Source of the DNA: ZC4RG20 sp963782445
GTDB taxonomy: Bacteria > Pseudomonadota > Gammaproteobacteria > Steroidobacterales > Rariloculaceae
NCBI GenBank assembly: GCA_963782445.1
Contig: CAWAJM010000001.1
Coordinates: 310,001 to 374,000, forward strand
Reading direction: 5' to 3'
DNA length: 64,000 nucleotides
The notes below the pieces were generated by a model, which was not told the DNA's origin, searched no databases, and saw only the letters and a list, made by a program, of their open reading frames with translations. Of this stretch, positions 16,893-25,725 are shown piece by piece. The position numbers and the translations under genes were made by a program. How positions within the stretch are numbered: position 1 is the stretch's first letter; the number at the start of each line of letters is the position of its first letter.

Positions 16893-18164
16893 TCACCCCT
16901 CATTCGGAGGGGCGCCGCGCGACGCTGCAGGCTCGCCGGCCGGGTCGGCATCGCTATCGGTCAGCGTCTCCAGAAAGGCGAGCACGGCCTCGATGTCGGC
17001 ATCGCTCCAGAGCGGCGGCGCCCCGCGGGCTCGGTTCAGCGGCGCATCGTGAACGTCCACGTTTCGGCGCAGCGGCGCCGGAAGGTCGTCGAATGCCTCG
17101 ACCCGCCCGGAGGCGTCCTTCGGGTACCAACGCTGCGGATTCGAATCGCGGCTCGCGTAGAAGCGCAGCACATCGCGCAGCCGGTGGAACCGGCCGTTGT
17201 GGAAGAACGCCTTGCGCGTGGCGACATTGCGCAGGGTCGGCGTCTTGAAGGCGCCGCAGAACCGGGTATGGGCGGCCTGATCGTGCCGCAGCGGGCCGCA
17301 GAGCCCGAGGTCGTAGTGGCTCGGGTCCGCGTTCGCGCGGATCTCCGGGTTACGCGGCACGCCGAGCGCCTCGAACTCGAAGTCCGTGAACAGAGGATGC
17401 GAGCCGTCCGCGCCTCGCGTGTCGGGATGACAGGACGCACAGTTGCCGCCGGCCGGATCGTCGAACAGCTCGAGCCCCCGGCGTTCCTGCGCCGTCAGCG
17501 TCGCTTTGCCGTCGAGATAGGCGTCGTACTTGCTCGTGAACGGATGGAAGCTCGGATCCTCGAGCTCGAAGCGCTCGATGGCGCGCAGTGCGTCGGCGAA
17601 CGCGCGCTCGGGCTCGGCAAAGACGCGCCGACCGAACAGCTTGCGAAAGCCGCTCGCGTACGGGGCCGCGCTAAGCTTCGCGGCGACCGCCGCCGCGCTC
17701 GGGTTCGCCATTTCCTCCGGTGCGAGCAGCGGATACGCCGCTTGCGCCCGCAAGCTATCGAAGCGTCCGTCCCAGCCGAAGCCGCCCGACGGCGGCTCCG
17801 GCCCGTCGCGGTAAAGCTCCGCGGGATCGGCCGTGTAGGGTGCATGCCAGCGCGGCGTGCGGTTCAGCGTGTAGCGCAGCGAGGGCGCGGCGCGCAGCCC
17901 TTGCCGATCGAGCCCGGGCCCTCCGCGTTGGACGGCGAGTCCGTTCGGCGGCCCATAGGCCTGCGCGGGGCTGTGGCAGCTCGCGCAGGCGAGCCGCCCC
18001 GAGGCCGAGAGCGAACGGTCGAAGAAGATCTCGCGTCCGAGCGCGGCCAGGGGCGAGACGGCATGCGCCGGCCGCGGGCCGGCTCCGGCCGCGAGCGGCG
18101 CGAGCCCGGCCGCCAGGGCGAGCAGCGCCGCGGCGGGCACGGCAACGCGGCGCCCCCACCTCAT
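16893..18164 (-). CDS. Di-haem cytochrome c peroxidase, MauG family
   Basis: A 423-residue periplasmic protein with a signal peptide (about residues 1-30) and two c-type haem sites: CASCH at residues 60-64 and CASCH at 242-246. The layout (first haem near the N-terminus, second near the middle, WDGRFDSLRAQA between, and ATRKAFFHNGRFHRLRDVL after) matches the CcpA/MauG superfamily, which reduces hydrogen peroxide or performs oxidations on a partner. A phosphoesterase gene starts 6 bp upstream on the same strand, so the two are probably one transcription unit. Its electron donor is not encoded nearby. Confidence 0.9.
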   Translation of the reverse strand: MRWGRRVAVPAAALLALAAGLAPLAAGAGPRPAHAVSPLAALGREIFFDRSLSASGRLACASCHSPAQAYGPPNGLAVQRGGPGLDRQGLRAAPSLRYTLNRTPRWHAPYTADPAELYRDGPEPPSGGFGWDGRFDSLRAQAAYPLLAPEEMANPSAAAVAAKLSAAPYASGFRKLFGRRVFAEPERAFADALRAIERFELEDPSFHPFTSKYDAYLDGKATLTAQERRGLELFDDPAGGNCASCHPDTRGADGSHPLFTDFEFEALGVPRNPEIRANADPSHYDLGLCGPLRHDQAAHTRFCGAFKTPTLRNVATRKAFFHNGRFHRLRDVLRFYASRDSNPQRWYPKDASGRVEAFDDLPAPLRRNVDVHDAPLNRARGAPPLWSDADIEAVLAFLETLTDSDADPAGEPAASRGAPPNEG

Positions 18165-18170
18165 GCGGGC

Positions 18171-19493
18171 TCACTCGGCTTCGAATACTTGCCCATCGTT
18201 GCCGAGCGTGGCGAGCGTGTAGCCGGTAGCGGGGTCGTCGGCCGCATACCCTAGGTGGTCGAGTCCGAACAGGTCCTCGATGCTGCGCAGCATCGAGTAG
18301 TGGTTATACGGTGTCGCCGAGCGCGTGCCCGGCTTCACGAACGGCGACAGCAGCAGCGCGCCGATGCGGTCGCCGCCGTAACCGTGGAACACCCAGCGCG
18401 TCAGCGTCTTGCCGTCGTCCGAAAGCACGACCGTGCCGGGCCTCGCTTGCTCGAGATTCGGCCCGCGCGGCTGATTGCAGCAGGACTTGCCCGAAAAGCG
18501 GATATCGACGATGTGTTTGCCTGTCTGCGCGTCGACGTGCCGGCTCAGCGTCGAGGCGCTTTCGTCGAACGTGACGACGAGCAGCCCGTCCTTGCGATAG
18601 GCGGGCGAGGCCAAAATTTTCGGGACCCAGCGCGCGAGAAAGGCGTCGGCCGACGTGAGTCCGCCGGGATCGCCGTTCGCGCAGCGCGTCCCGGGCGCGC
18701 CCGTGCCCGCGCCGTCGTGGCCATCGTTGCAGAGGTTCGGCGAGATCAGCGAGAAGTTCGGCGTGGTCGCGGCGTTCTCGAGATCGTTCTGGAGCGCATC
18801 GAGGTTCACGACGTGCATGTCGCAGCGCGGCGAGTCGATGATCGAATGGAAATACATGAACGGGTTGTGCCGCGTCGCGTAGGCGTCGCCGAGCGGCACC
18901 GCGGCGCTCGGCGCTTCGGCGCGGCTCGTCCCGTCGCGGCCGCCGATGGACGGATGGCCGCAGGTCTTGCGTTCGCGCGCAGGGTCGTTGCCCATGTCCT
19001 CCATGTAGCCCTTCCAGCTGTAGCCCGCGGCCTCGAGCTGGTCGGCGAGCGTGCGGACGCCGCGCGGATAGATGCACCCGTGCGCCGCGACGACCTGACC
19101 GTTCGCGGCCGCGCCCGTCGGATGCATGTCGAGGTAGCGCGGGCCTTGCCCCGGTATCAAGCAGTCGTTGTCGGTATCCGGTGTCGGCGCCTGGCCGCTG
19201 ATCAGTGCGATGTAGTTGTCGAGGCTCACGTGCCCGGTGCCGTAGTACTCGGTCAGCAGCGCGCCCATGGGCACGAGGGTGCGGCGCAGATAGGGGTCCT
19301 GCGTGCTGGCCTCGAACGTATCTTCGTAGCTCTTGTTCTCGAGCATGATCACGAAGACGTGGCGGATCCGGGCTGCCGAGGTCGCAACCGGTGCGCGCGC
19401 GCCGCGCCCGGGCGCTTGGGCGAGGGCGCCGAGGCTCGCGAGCCCCGCGGCGGCCAGGCAGGCGAGCGAAAGGAAAGGCATGGGCTTGGGCAT
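18171..19493 (-). CDS. Secreted phosphoesterase (phospholipase C / acid phosphatase family)
   Basis: A 440-residue exported protein. A signal peptide covers residues 1-26 (ending ALAQA). The body belongs to the PF04185 phosphoesterase family (alkaline-phosphatase fold): HVFVIMLENKSYEDTF at the N-terminus of the domain, then GHVSLDNYIALISGQ, TFDESAST and DRIGALLLSPFVKPG. The Asn/Thr-type nucleophile and metal ligands are in those segments. Family members include acid phosphatases and phospholipase C. The start at 19493 is preceded by GAGGA. It is followed 6 bp later by the MauG-type gene, an unusual pairing that suggests joint regulation. Confidence 0.87.
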   Translation of the reverse strand: MPKPMPFLSLACLAAAGLASLGALAQAPGRGARAPVATSAARIRHVFVIMLENKSYEDTFEASTQDPYLRRTLVPMGALLTEYYGTGHVSLDNYIALISGQAPTPDTDNDCLIPGQGPRYLDMHPTGAAANGQVVAAHGCIYPRGVRTLADQLEAAGYSWKGYMEDMGNDPARERKTCGHPSIGGRDGTSRAEAPSAAVPLGDAYATRHNPFMYFHSIIDSPRCDMHVVNLDALQNDLENAATTPNFSLISPNLCNDGHDGAGTGAPGTRCANGDPGGLTSADAFLARWVPKILASPAYRKDGLLVVTFDESASTLSRHVDAQTGKHIVDIRFSGKSCCNQPRGPNLEQARPGTVVLSDDGKTLTRWVFHGYGGDRIGALLLSPFVKPGTRSATPYNHYSMLRSIEDLFGLDHLGYAADDPATGYTLATLGNDGQVFEAE

Positions 19494-19542
19494 GTCGTCC
19501 TCTTCGGCGATCTGTGGCCGCAGTGTAAGGCCTCTCGGTGAA

Positions 19543-20286
19543 TTAGCCGTGAACGGTACCGGCGTCCGCGCAGTAGCGGCCGAAAGCTCGCAGCAGCGCG
19601 GCCGACTCGGGCGCGTCGCGGCACGCCCCCAGGAGGGCGTCCGCGTCGAGGCCTTCGGCCTCGGCCGGTTCGCGCAGGGCTTCCACGTAGCCCGCAATGA
19701 TCGCCCCGTTCATCTCCGGGTGAAACTGCAGGCCCCAGGCGCGGTCGGCGAAGCGCAAGGCCGCGTGGCGATCGAGCTGCGTCGAGGCCAGCCGCTGCGC
19801 CCCCGGCGGCAGCTCGAGCACGGTGTCGAGATGCGTGGCCGAGGCGACGAACCGGCCCGGCCCGCGTCCGAGCGCCGTCTCGGTGCCCTGCCACGATACG
19901 CATACGCTGCCGAGCTCCCGCCCGCGCGGATTGGGGCCCGCGCGACCGCCGAGCGCGACGGCGAGCAACTGGTGGCCGAAGCAGATCCCGAGCACGGGCA
20001 CGGCGTCGGCGACGAGGCGGCGCAGCCCGTCCTGCACGGTCCGCATCCAGGCGCTTTGCGCGCCGATCCGCGCGGGTGAACCCGTTACGATCACGCCCGC
20101 GACGGCGTCGCTCGAAGGCAGCGCGGCGGTGGGCGTCGTGCAGTCGACGACCGACCAGGGTCCGGGCCAGGCGGCCCCCGTGGTTCGCTCGATCATGGCC
20201 GCGAACGTGCCGTGCGCGCGCTCGACGGCGGGAACGGCGGCGCCCGTGACCCAGATGCAAAGAGGACGCGTCGACAGCGGTCGCAT
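19543..20286 (-). CDS. Class I glutamine amidotransferase (GMP synthase-like)
   Basis: A 247-residue stand-alone GATase-1 protein. The nucleophile elbow GICFGHQLLAVALGG holds the catalytic Cys. The His-Glu pair lies in LQFHPEMNG. The N-terminal part has the typical GVIVTGSPARIG oxyanion-loop region. Stand-alone members are annotated as GMP synthase-like and cleave glutamine or gamma-glutamyl compounds such as gamma-glutamyl-GABA; the true substrate is unknown. It lies 49 bp upstream of the phosphoesterase gene on the same strand. Confidence 0.88.
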   Translation of the reverse strand: MRPLSTRPLCIWVTGAAVPAVERAHGTFAAMIERTTGAAWPGPWSVVDCTTPTAALPSSDAVAGVIVTGSPARIGAQSAWMRTVQDGLRRLVADAVPVLGICFGHQLLAVALGGRAGPNPRGRELGSVCVSWQGTETALGRGPGRFVASATHLDTVLELPPGAQRLASTQLDRHAALRFADRAWGLQFHPEMNGAIIAGYVEALREPAEAEGLDADALLGACRDAPESAALLRAFGRYCADAGTVHG

Positions 20287-20419
20287 GCGGCCAGTTTAGT
20301 CGTTTGCGTCACGTTCTTGGCATGGCGACCGGCCGCTGGCACGGATTTCGGGGAACCTCCCGAATTCTCACCCGTGTTTCAAGACAGCCCGGCGTGGAAC
20401 GGTGCGAGGAGCGAACGCA

Positions 20420-20920
20420 ATGACGACTTTCCATTCGGCGGCCGTGGGGGCGATGCTGTTGGCAGCGGCCGCCGGATCGTCCGCGCAGGCCGGGCCCCCG
20501 CGGGCACCGGCGCCTGCCGACGCCAACGTCACGATGACGCTGATTACGGATTCTTCTGCGACCCTCCCGGGCCAGGTGACGCGGCAGATCGTGCTGCCGC
20601 CGACGGCTTCGGCCGTCGCCGCCGAAAAGAGCGCAAAAGGGCTTGCGCAGGCGAACGCGGCGCGCGCCCAGGGCGACGGCGTCGAAGAGCCCGAAGCGGC
20701 CGCGGGGGCCGGCCACGGAGCCGCTCCGCCCGCGGAACGGCCGGGCGCTGCGCCGCACCTGCCGGACAATGCTTCGGTCGCCGCGGCGCGCCGCGATGCG
20801 CGCGATGCGCTCGGTGCGGGCACGCAGTGGCTGCCGGCCGTGCCCCATCCCGAGCGGCCGCCGCAGGTCACGCAGCCCGTAGTGCCGGCGCCCGTCACGC
20901 CGCCGGGCCTCGGCCATTGA
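20420..20920 (+). CDS. Small secreted Ala/Pro-rich protein of unknown function
   Basis: A 166-residue protein with a signal peptide at residues 1-25 (MTTFHSAAVGAMLLAAAAGS, then SAQAG). The mature part starts with one plausible beta segment (NVTMTLITDSSATLPGQVTR) and then becomes Ala/Gly/Pro-rich and low in complexity, ending in a PxxP-rich tail. I see no known domain. GCGAGGA about 9 bases upstream of the ATG at 20420 supports the start. Before the IS arrived it would have ended only about 45 bp from the convergent batD. Confidence 0.6.
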   Translation: MTTFHSAAVGAMLLAAAAGSSAQAGPPRAPAPADANVTMTLITDSSATLPGQVTRQIVLPPTASAVAAEKSAKGLAQANAARAQGDGVEEPEAAAGAGHGAAPPAERPGAAPHLPDNASVAAARRDARDALGAGTQWLPAVPHPERPPQVTQPVVPAPVTPPGLGH

Positions 20921-20929
20921 CGGCCGGCG

Positions 20930-20951
20930 GGACGGACTGCGGACGGACTGC
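20930..20951. repeat. 11-bp tandem duplication
   Basis: GGACGGACTGC occurs twice in direct succession just after the stop of the small secreted protein gene and just outside the IS left end. It is followed by a short inverted repeat CTAGG...CCTAG (20951-20967). It is probably replication slippage. Confidence 0.6.
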
Positions 20952-20967
20952 TAGGACGGGTGCCTAG

Positions 20968-22906
20968 CCCGAAGTTCCAGCCGACTTCTTGTCCTCTTGC
21001 CGTGATAAGTGGCGGGAATTGCGGGGTTTTGTGACTCGGCGAGGGCGTATCGGCTTTGCATAATGTAGCCATGTAATTGCCGGTCCTGGCTTGCATTCGT
21101 TGGGCATCAATGCCAGAATGTAGCCATGCACATCGATACCGTCCCGAACCGGACCTCGCGCCCGACCTACCTTCTGCGCGAGTCGTACCGCGAGGGAAAG
21201 AAGGTCCGCAAACGCACGCTCGCCAACCTCTCGGCCCTTTCCGACGAGCAAATCGAGGCCATTCGCACCGTGCTCTCCGGCGTCAGCGTCCGGCCCGTCG
21301 AGGAGTTGTTCGAGACGGTTCGCTCGCCCCACCATGGCCACGTTCAAGCCGTCCGTGTAGCCATGCAAAGACTCGGTTTCGAGTCGCTGATTGCCGCGCG
21401 CCGCAGCGCCGAGCGCGATCGGGTCTGTGCAATGGTCGCGGCCCGGATTCTCTGCCCCGACAGTAAGCTTGCGACCACGCGCTGGTGGCATACGACGACC
21501 CTTGCCGAGGAGTTCGGGGTGGAGCGTGCGGACGAAGACGATTTGTACGCGGCGATGGACTGGCTGCTCACTCGCCAGGACCGGATTCAGAAGAAGCTCG
21601 CGCAGCGGCACCTGAGCGAGGGCGGGCTCGCGATGTATGACCTGAGCTCCAGCTACTTCGAAGGCAGCTGCTGCCCGCTCGGGAAGATCGGCCACAGCCG
21701 GGACGGGAAGAAGAACAAGCTCCAGGTCAACTATGGTTTGCTGACGGACCGTCGCGGGTGTCCGATCGCCGTCTCGGTGTACCCCGGCAACACGAACGAT
21801 GCGAAGACGCTGATGCCGCAGGTGAGGCAGCTGCGCAAGGAGTTTGGGCTCGAGCGCATCGTGCTCGTTGGGGACCGCGGCATGATCTCGCACAAGGCGA
21901 TCGGTGAGCTGCGCGAGCTCGAGGGGCTGAGTTGGATTACGGCGCTGAAGAGCTCGCAGATCCGCAGCCTCGTTGAGGGCGAGGCGCTGCAGCTTGGGCT
22001 GTTCGACGAGCGCTCGCTCTTTGAGTTATCCCATGAGGAGTACCCGGGGGAGCGGCTAATCGCCTGCCGAAACCCCGAGCTTGCGAAGCTGCGCGCATAC
22101 AAGCGCCAGCAGTTGCTGGAGGCGACAAAGAGGGAGCTCGAAAAAGTACGGGCAAGCGTTCGGAGCGGTCGGCTGAAAGGCGAAGACAAGATCGGCGTGC
22201 GCGTCGGGCGCGTCGTCAACAAGTACAAAGTCGCCAAGCACTTCGAGCTGAAGATCGAGGAGGCAGGCTTCGACTTCACCGTGCTCGAAGCGCAGGTTGC
22301 CGCCGAGGCGGCGCTTGATGGGATCTACGTCATCCGCACCAATGTGCCGGAAGCGAAGATGTCGGCGCCTGAGGCGGTGCGCAGCTACAAGGGCCTCTCG
22401 GCCGTCGAGCGCGCCTTCCGCTCGCTGAAGAGCGTCGACTTGAAGGTGCGCCCGATTCGGCACTGGGTCGAGAACCGAGTCCGTGCACACATCTTCCTGT
22501 GCATGCTCGCGTACTACGTCGAGTGGCATATGCGCGAGGCGTGGCGAGAGCTGTTGATGGCGGATGAGCAAACGGCCGCGAAAGCAGAGCGCGATCCCGT
22601 CGCCCCTGCTCGGCGCTCCGCCAAGGCGCTGCAGAAGATCGCCGAGCGCACTCTGGACGACGGCAGCCCCGTGCACAGCTTTAAGACGCTTCTCGAAGAG
22701 CTATCGACGATCGTCCGCAACACTTGTGCTACGCGCAACGCCGCCGCCGCGGCCACCTTCCAAATGGTGACGACGCCCAACCCCACTCAGCGCCGGGCGC
22801 TGGAACTCATCGAAGCGATCGCCGTGTAGCCACTAACACAACGGACGGTTACGGGGTAAGTAACGGCCCCGCAAGAAAATTGTGCGCGATCGGTGTGGGA
22901 ACTTCA
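20968..22906 (+). mobile_element. IS1634-like insertion sequence
   Basis: An element of about 1.94 kb containing one transposase gene. Imperfect terminal inverted repeats: the left end begins CCCGAAGTTCC (20968-20978); the reverse complement of the right end reads GCTGAAGTTCC (22908-22898). A direct repeat GCCTAG flanks it (20962-20967 and 22907-22912), a likely 4-6 bp target duplication whose exact limits are ambiguous because CTAG is a palindrome. The right copy contains the TAG stop codon of batD. Edges are good to about 3 bases. Confidence 0.78.
21126..22829 (+). CDS. IS1634-family (IS4-like, DDE) transposase
   Basis: A 567-residue complete transposase. The DDE catalytic residues are visible: D172 in YDLSSSYFEG, D250 in VLVGDRGMI and E428 in the YKGLSAVERAFRSLK helix. 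The long insertion before the final Glu and the N-terminal RPTYLLRESYREGKKVRKRT segment are typical of IS1634 members. No frameshift or stop interrupts it, so it may be active. The word AATGTAGCCATG occurs both at 21062 and at the start codon (21117-21128). Confidence 0.93.
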   Translation: MHIDTVPNRTSRPTYLLRESYREGKKVRKRTLANLSALSDEQIEAIRTVLSGVSVRPVEELFETVRSPHHGHVQAVRVAMQRLGFESLIAARRSAERDRVCAMVAARILCPDSKLATTRWWHTTTLAEEFGVERADEDDLYAAMDWLLTRQDRIQKKLAQRHLSEGGLAMYDLSSSYFEGSCCPLGKIGHSRDGKKNKLQVNYGLLTDRRGCPIAVSVYPGNTNDAKTLMPQVRQLRKEFGLERIVLVGDRGMISHKAIGELRELEGLSWITALKSSQIRSLVEGEALQLGLFDERSLFELSHEEYPGERLIACRNPELAKLRAYKRQQLLEATKRELEKVRASVRSGRLKGEDKIGVRVGRVVNKYKVAKHFELKIEEAGFDFTVLEAQVAAEAALDGIYVIRTNVPEAKMSAPEAVRSYKGLSAVERAFRSLKSVDLKVRPIRHWVENRVRAHIFLCMLAYYVEWHMREAWRELLMADEQTAAKAERDPVAPARRSAKALQKIAERTLDDGSPVHSFKTLLEELSTIVRNTCATRNAAAAATFQMVTTPNPTQRRALELIEAIAV

Positions 22907-22908
22907 GC

Positions 22909-24778
22909 CTAGCGGTAGAGCGGCTCGAGGGCGGCACTTCGGCCCGCGGGCGCCTCGCCGCCCGTCGGCAGCTCGCCGAAGGCCGCGGCGAACGCCTCGC
23001 CCTGCCACGCGCCGCCCGCATAGCAGGCACGGTCGAGCGCGCGCAGCAGGTCGCGGCGCGAGGGGTCGGCGAGCCGCTCCGCCAAGGCGTTGAGGCCGGC
23101 CGGCGGTGAGTCGGGCCAGACGGCAGCACCCCAGTCCAGCAGGCTGCGCCGCGCTGTGCGCGCATCGTTGCCGCGGCATGCCGTGAGGAACGCCGCGCGC
23201 GCCTCCGACGCTTTGGCGCGCGGCGGCCTCGCAGGCCCCGCTGCAGCCGCCAGCGGCGTTGTCGCGGTGCGCCCGCGCCGCCGTGACCACAGCCACGCGC
23301 CGACCGTGACGAGCCAAAGCCCGACGGCGCCGACGCTGATCCACGGCCACGGCAGTCCGCGTTCCGGCGCCGCAGCCGTCGCCGCCTGCGGCGCCGAGCC
23401 CGAAGCGGGCGTTGCGGCGGCCACTGGGGCGCCCGGCGCTGCGCCGAGCCCCGGGGGCCCGGTCGCGGCCCGCGGCGTCTCGGTCGGGGCGGCGATTTGC
23501 GGCGCCGTCGGCGGCGGGCTCGCCGCTTGTCCCGCCGCCGGCAGGATCGTGAGCTCGCGGGCGGGCAGTATCGCTGCGCGCGGCGCATCGGCCTTCGTGT
23601 CCCACCATTCGAGCTTCAGGGCGGGCAGTGTGTATCGACCGGGCCGGTCCGCGATGAGCGCGACGCTCTGATCCCGCGTGCCGACCACTGTGCCGCCGCG
23701 CGCGGAATTTTTGAGCTTGGCTTGGTCCGGGTAGTCCTTGATGCCCGCCGGCGTGGAGAGCAGCTTCGCAAGGTTGGGCAGCTGAGCGGCCGTCAGGCCC
23801 TCGGCCTCGAGGTGCAGGTCCACCGTCAGCGGGTCGCCGACGTGCGCCTCGAGCCCAGCGGGATTCCATTTCCCGGAGATCGCGACGTTACGCGCGGGCA
23901 GCCAATAGCTCGCCGTCGCGCCAGCCGGCCGCGGGCGCACGTCGAGCGCGATCGGATCGCCATGCACGCGTATCGGTCGCGTGCTCGTGAACGCACCGAA
24001 GGGTGAGCCGCCGAAAAAGCCTTTGAACGGGTCATTGCCAAAGAACGGATCGTTGCTCTGCCCGGCCGCGACCTGGGCGCTGAGCACCGGTCCCGGCAGC
24101 GTCAGCTTGCCGCTGCGCTGAGGAAAGACGAGGTACTTGCGCGTCACGACTTGGTAGGAGACACCGTTGCGGTCCGCCGTGGCGCGCTCGTCCGAGCCGA
24201 TTTGTTGGACGAGGATGTCGTTGTCGTCCGGCAGCTCGAGATCGGCGCGATACAGCCGCTCGCGCGTAAATACCCGCACGGTGACCTGCACGGCTGCCTG
24301 CACATAGGGCCGGCCGAACGTCAACGTCGGTTTTGAGGAAGACCTTGCCCGGATGCCCGGCGGTGCCTGCGGACGTCCCCGTACTCCCGTTGCCGCCGCC
24401 GGCCGCGACGTCGAGCGTCAGCGCCGCCGTCCGTTCGCCGCCCCAGTCGATGCGCGGCACGGTAATCCGCCCTTCATGCTTCGGCGCGAGCGTCACGACG
24501 ACCTGCGTATTCGAGCTCGTCCTGCCGTTGATGATTTGGATGCTCGAGCTCCGGCTCGTGCCGAGGATGTCGAAGTCCCGGCGCAGCGGTGTCAGGTCGG
24601 GGTCGGCGCCGCTTTGGCCGTCGCGCTCGAGCGTGAGCTGCACCGTATCGCCGGGCGCGACCCGCTGGCTGTCGAGAGAGGCGCTGACGGCCGCATCGGC
24701 CCGCAGGCCGAGCAGCGCGAGCGGCGCTGTGCAAGCGGCCACGAGGAGGAGGCGGCGACAGCGGCTGGCCAGATTCAT
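22909..24778 (-). CDS. batD: BatD, large membrane protein of the aerotolerance operon; frameshifted
   Basis: A BatD-type protein (oxygen tolerance, PF13584) with a signal peptide (MNLASRCRRLLLVAACTAPL...), beta-rich domains (VSASLDSQRVAPGDTVQLTL; FGRPYVQAAVQVTVRVF; VGDPLTVDLHLEAEGL) and one C-terminal transmembrane helix (WISVGAVGLWLVTVGAWLW). The reading frame breaks near 24320: VFLKTDVD continues correctly as GRPYVQAAV only after skipping one base. The total length is one base over a multiple of three, so a single insertion explains it. The start ATG overlaps the batC stop as ATGA. The stop codon lies inside the IS target repeat. Confidence 0.85.
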
Positions 24779-25725
24779 TGCGCGTTCCTTTGCTGTTGCC
24801 TCAGCGCATGCTCGATGAGGAACTTGCGGCGCAGCAGGCCGGCTGGATCGTCCGGAATGCGGCGCAGCCACTGATCGAGCGCCAGGGCCTGCTCCGATTC
24901 GGGCTTCTGCGCTGGCTTGCGCTCCGGCTGCCGCGACCCGAGTTGATCGGCCGTGCCGAGATCGGCCGCCTCGCTCGGCGTGCCGTCGGCGGGCTTCTTC
25001 CCGGCCTGCCGATTCAGCGCGACGGCGGCCTTGGCGTCGCGCTCGGCCTGCCGAGCGTCGTCGCCGGGCTTGTGCCCGGCCGCGGTTTCCTTGCGGCTCG
25101 AAGCCGCTGTCCGGCCGTTCGGTGCGCTCGCCTTCGAATCGCCGCCCGCGGGTTTGCGGTTCGCGCCGGTATTCGCATGCTGGTCCGCGTTCGGGCCTTG
25201 GGCGCCGGACTGGCCGGCTTGCGTGCCTGTCTCGCCGCTATGGCCGCGATTCTGCCCCGCGCGCTTCGCTCCGCCGCCCGCCTTCTGAGCTTGCCTGCCG
25301 CCGTGAGAGGACGACTGCGAAGACGGCTTCTGCTTCTTCTGCTTCTCGAGTGCGCGCGCGACGAGATCGCGATTGTGCCGCAGGTCGTGATCGTCGGGTG
25401 CGGCCGCGAGACCCGCATCGTAGGCAGCCAAGGCCGCCTCGAGTTTGCCGGCGCGGGCAAGGGCATTGCCGCGGTTGTATTCCGAATTCGGATCCTTGTA
25501 GGGCGCAAGCAGTTTTGCGGCATCCGCGTAGTGCCCGGCCTCGAGCTCGGCGTACGCGCGGCGGCGCGGATCCTTGAACGTCCGGGCGGCTTCGTCGGCG
25601 CGGCCCGTATCGAGCAGGTGCTGGCCCTGCTGCGCGGGCGTGCGCCAGAGGTTCGCCCACTCGCCGGCCTGCGCGTGCGCGGCGGCCAACAGGCACAGCG
25701 GCAGCAACGCGAGCCCGAGCCTCAC
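24775..25725 (-). CDS. batC: BatC, TPR protein of the aerotolerance operon
   Basis: About 316 residues. A signal peptide (VRLGLALLPLCLLAAAHAQ) is followed by tetratricopeptide repeats (QHLLDTGRADEAARTF; YAELEAGHYADAAKLL; YNRGNALARAGKLEAALAAY; RHNRDLVARALEKQ). After these comes a long Gln/Gly/Ala/Lys-rich disordered region and a conserved tail (LDQWLRRIPDDPAGLLRRKF) typical of BatB/BatC C-termini. The start is GTG at 25725, overlapping the batB TGA as GTGA. It would act as an assembly scaffold with BatA/BatB in the periplasm. Confidence 0.87.
   Translation of the reverse strand: MRLGLALLPLCLLAAAHAQAGEWANLWRTPAQQGQHLLDTGRADEAARTFKDPRRRAYAELEAGHYADAAKLLAPYKDPNSEYNRGNALARAGKLEAALAAYDAGLAAAPDDHDLRHNRDLVARALEKQKKQKPSSQSSSHGGRQAQKAGGGAKRAGQNRGHSGETGTQAGQSGAQGPNADQHANTGANRKPAGGDSKASAPNGRTAASSRKETAAGHKPGDDARQAERDAKAAVALNRQAGKKPADGTPSEAADLGTADQLGSRQPERKPAQKPESEQALALDQWLRRIPDDPAGLLRRKFLIEHALRQQQRNAQ

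Noticed and set aside
20950..22860. TGTAGCCA near both IS ends as terminal repeats
   Set aside because: The copies are in direct, not inverted, orientation. The GAAGTTCC ends with a flanking GCCTAG duplication fit better.
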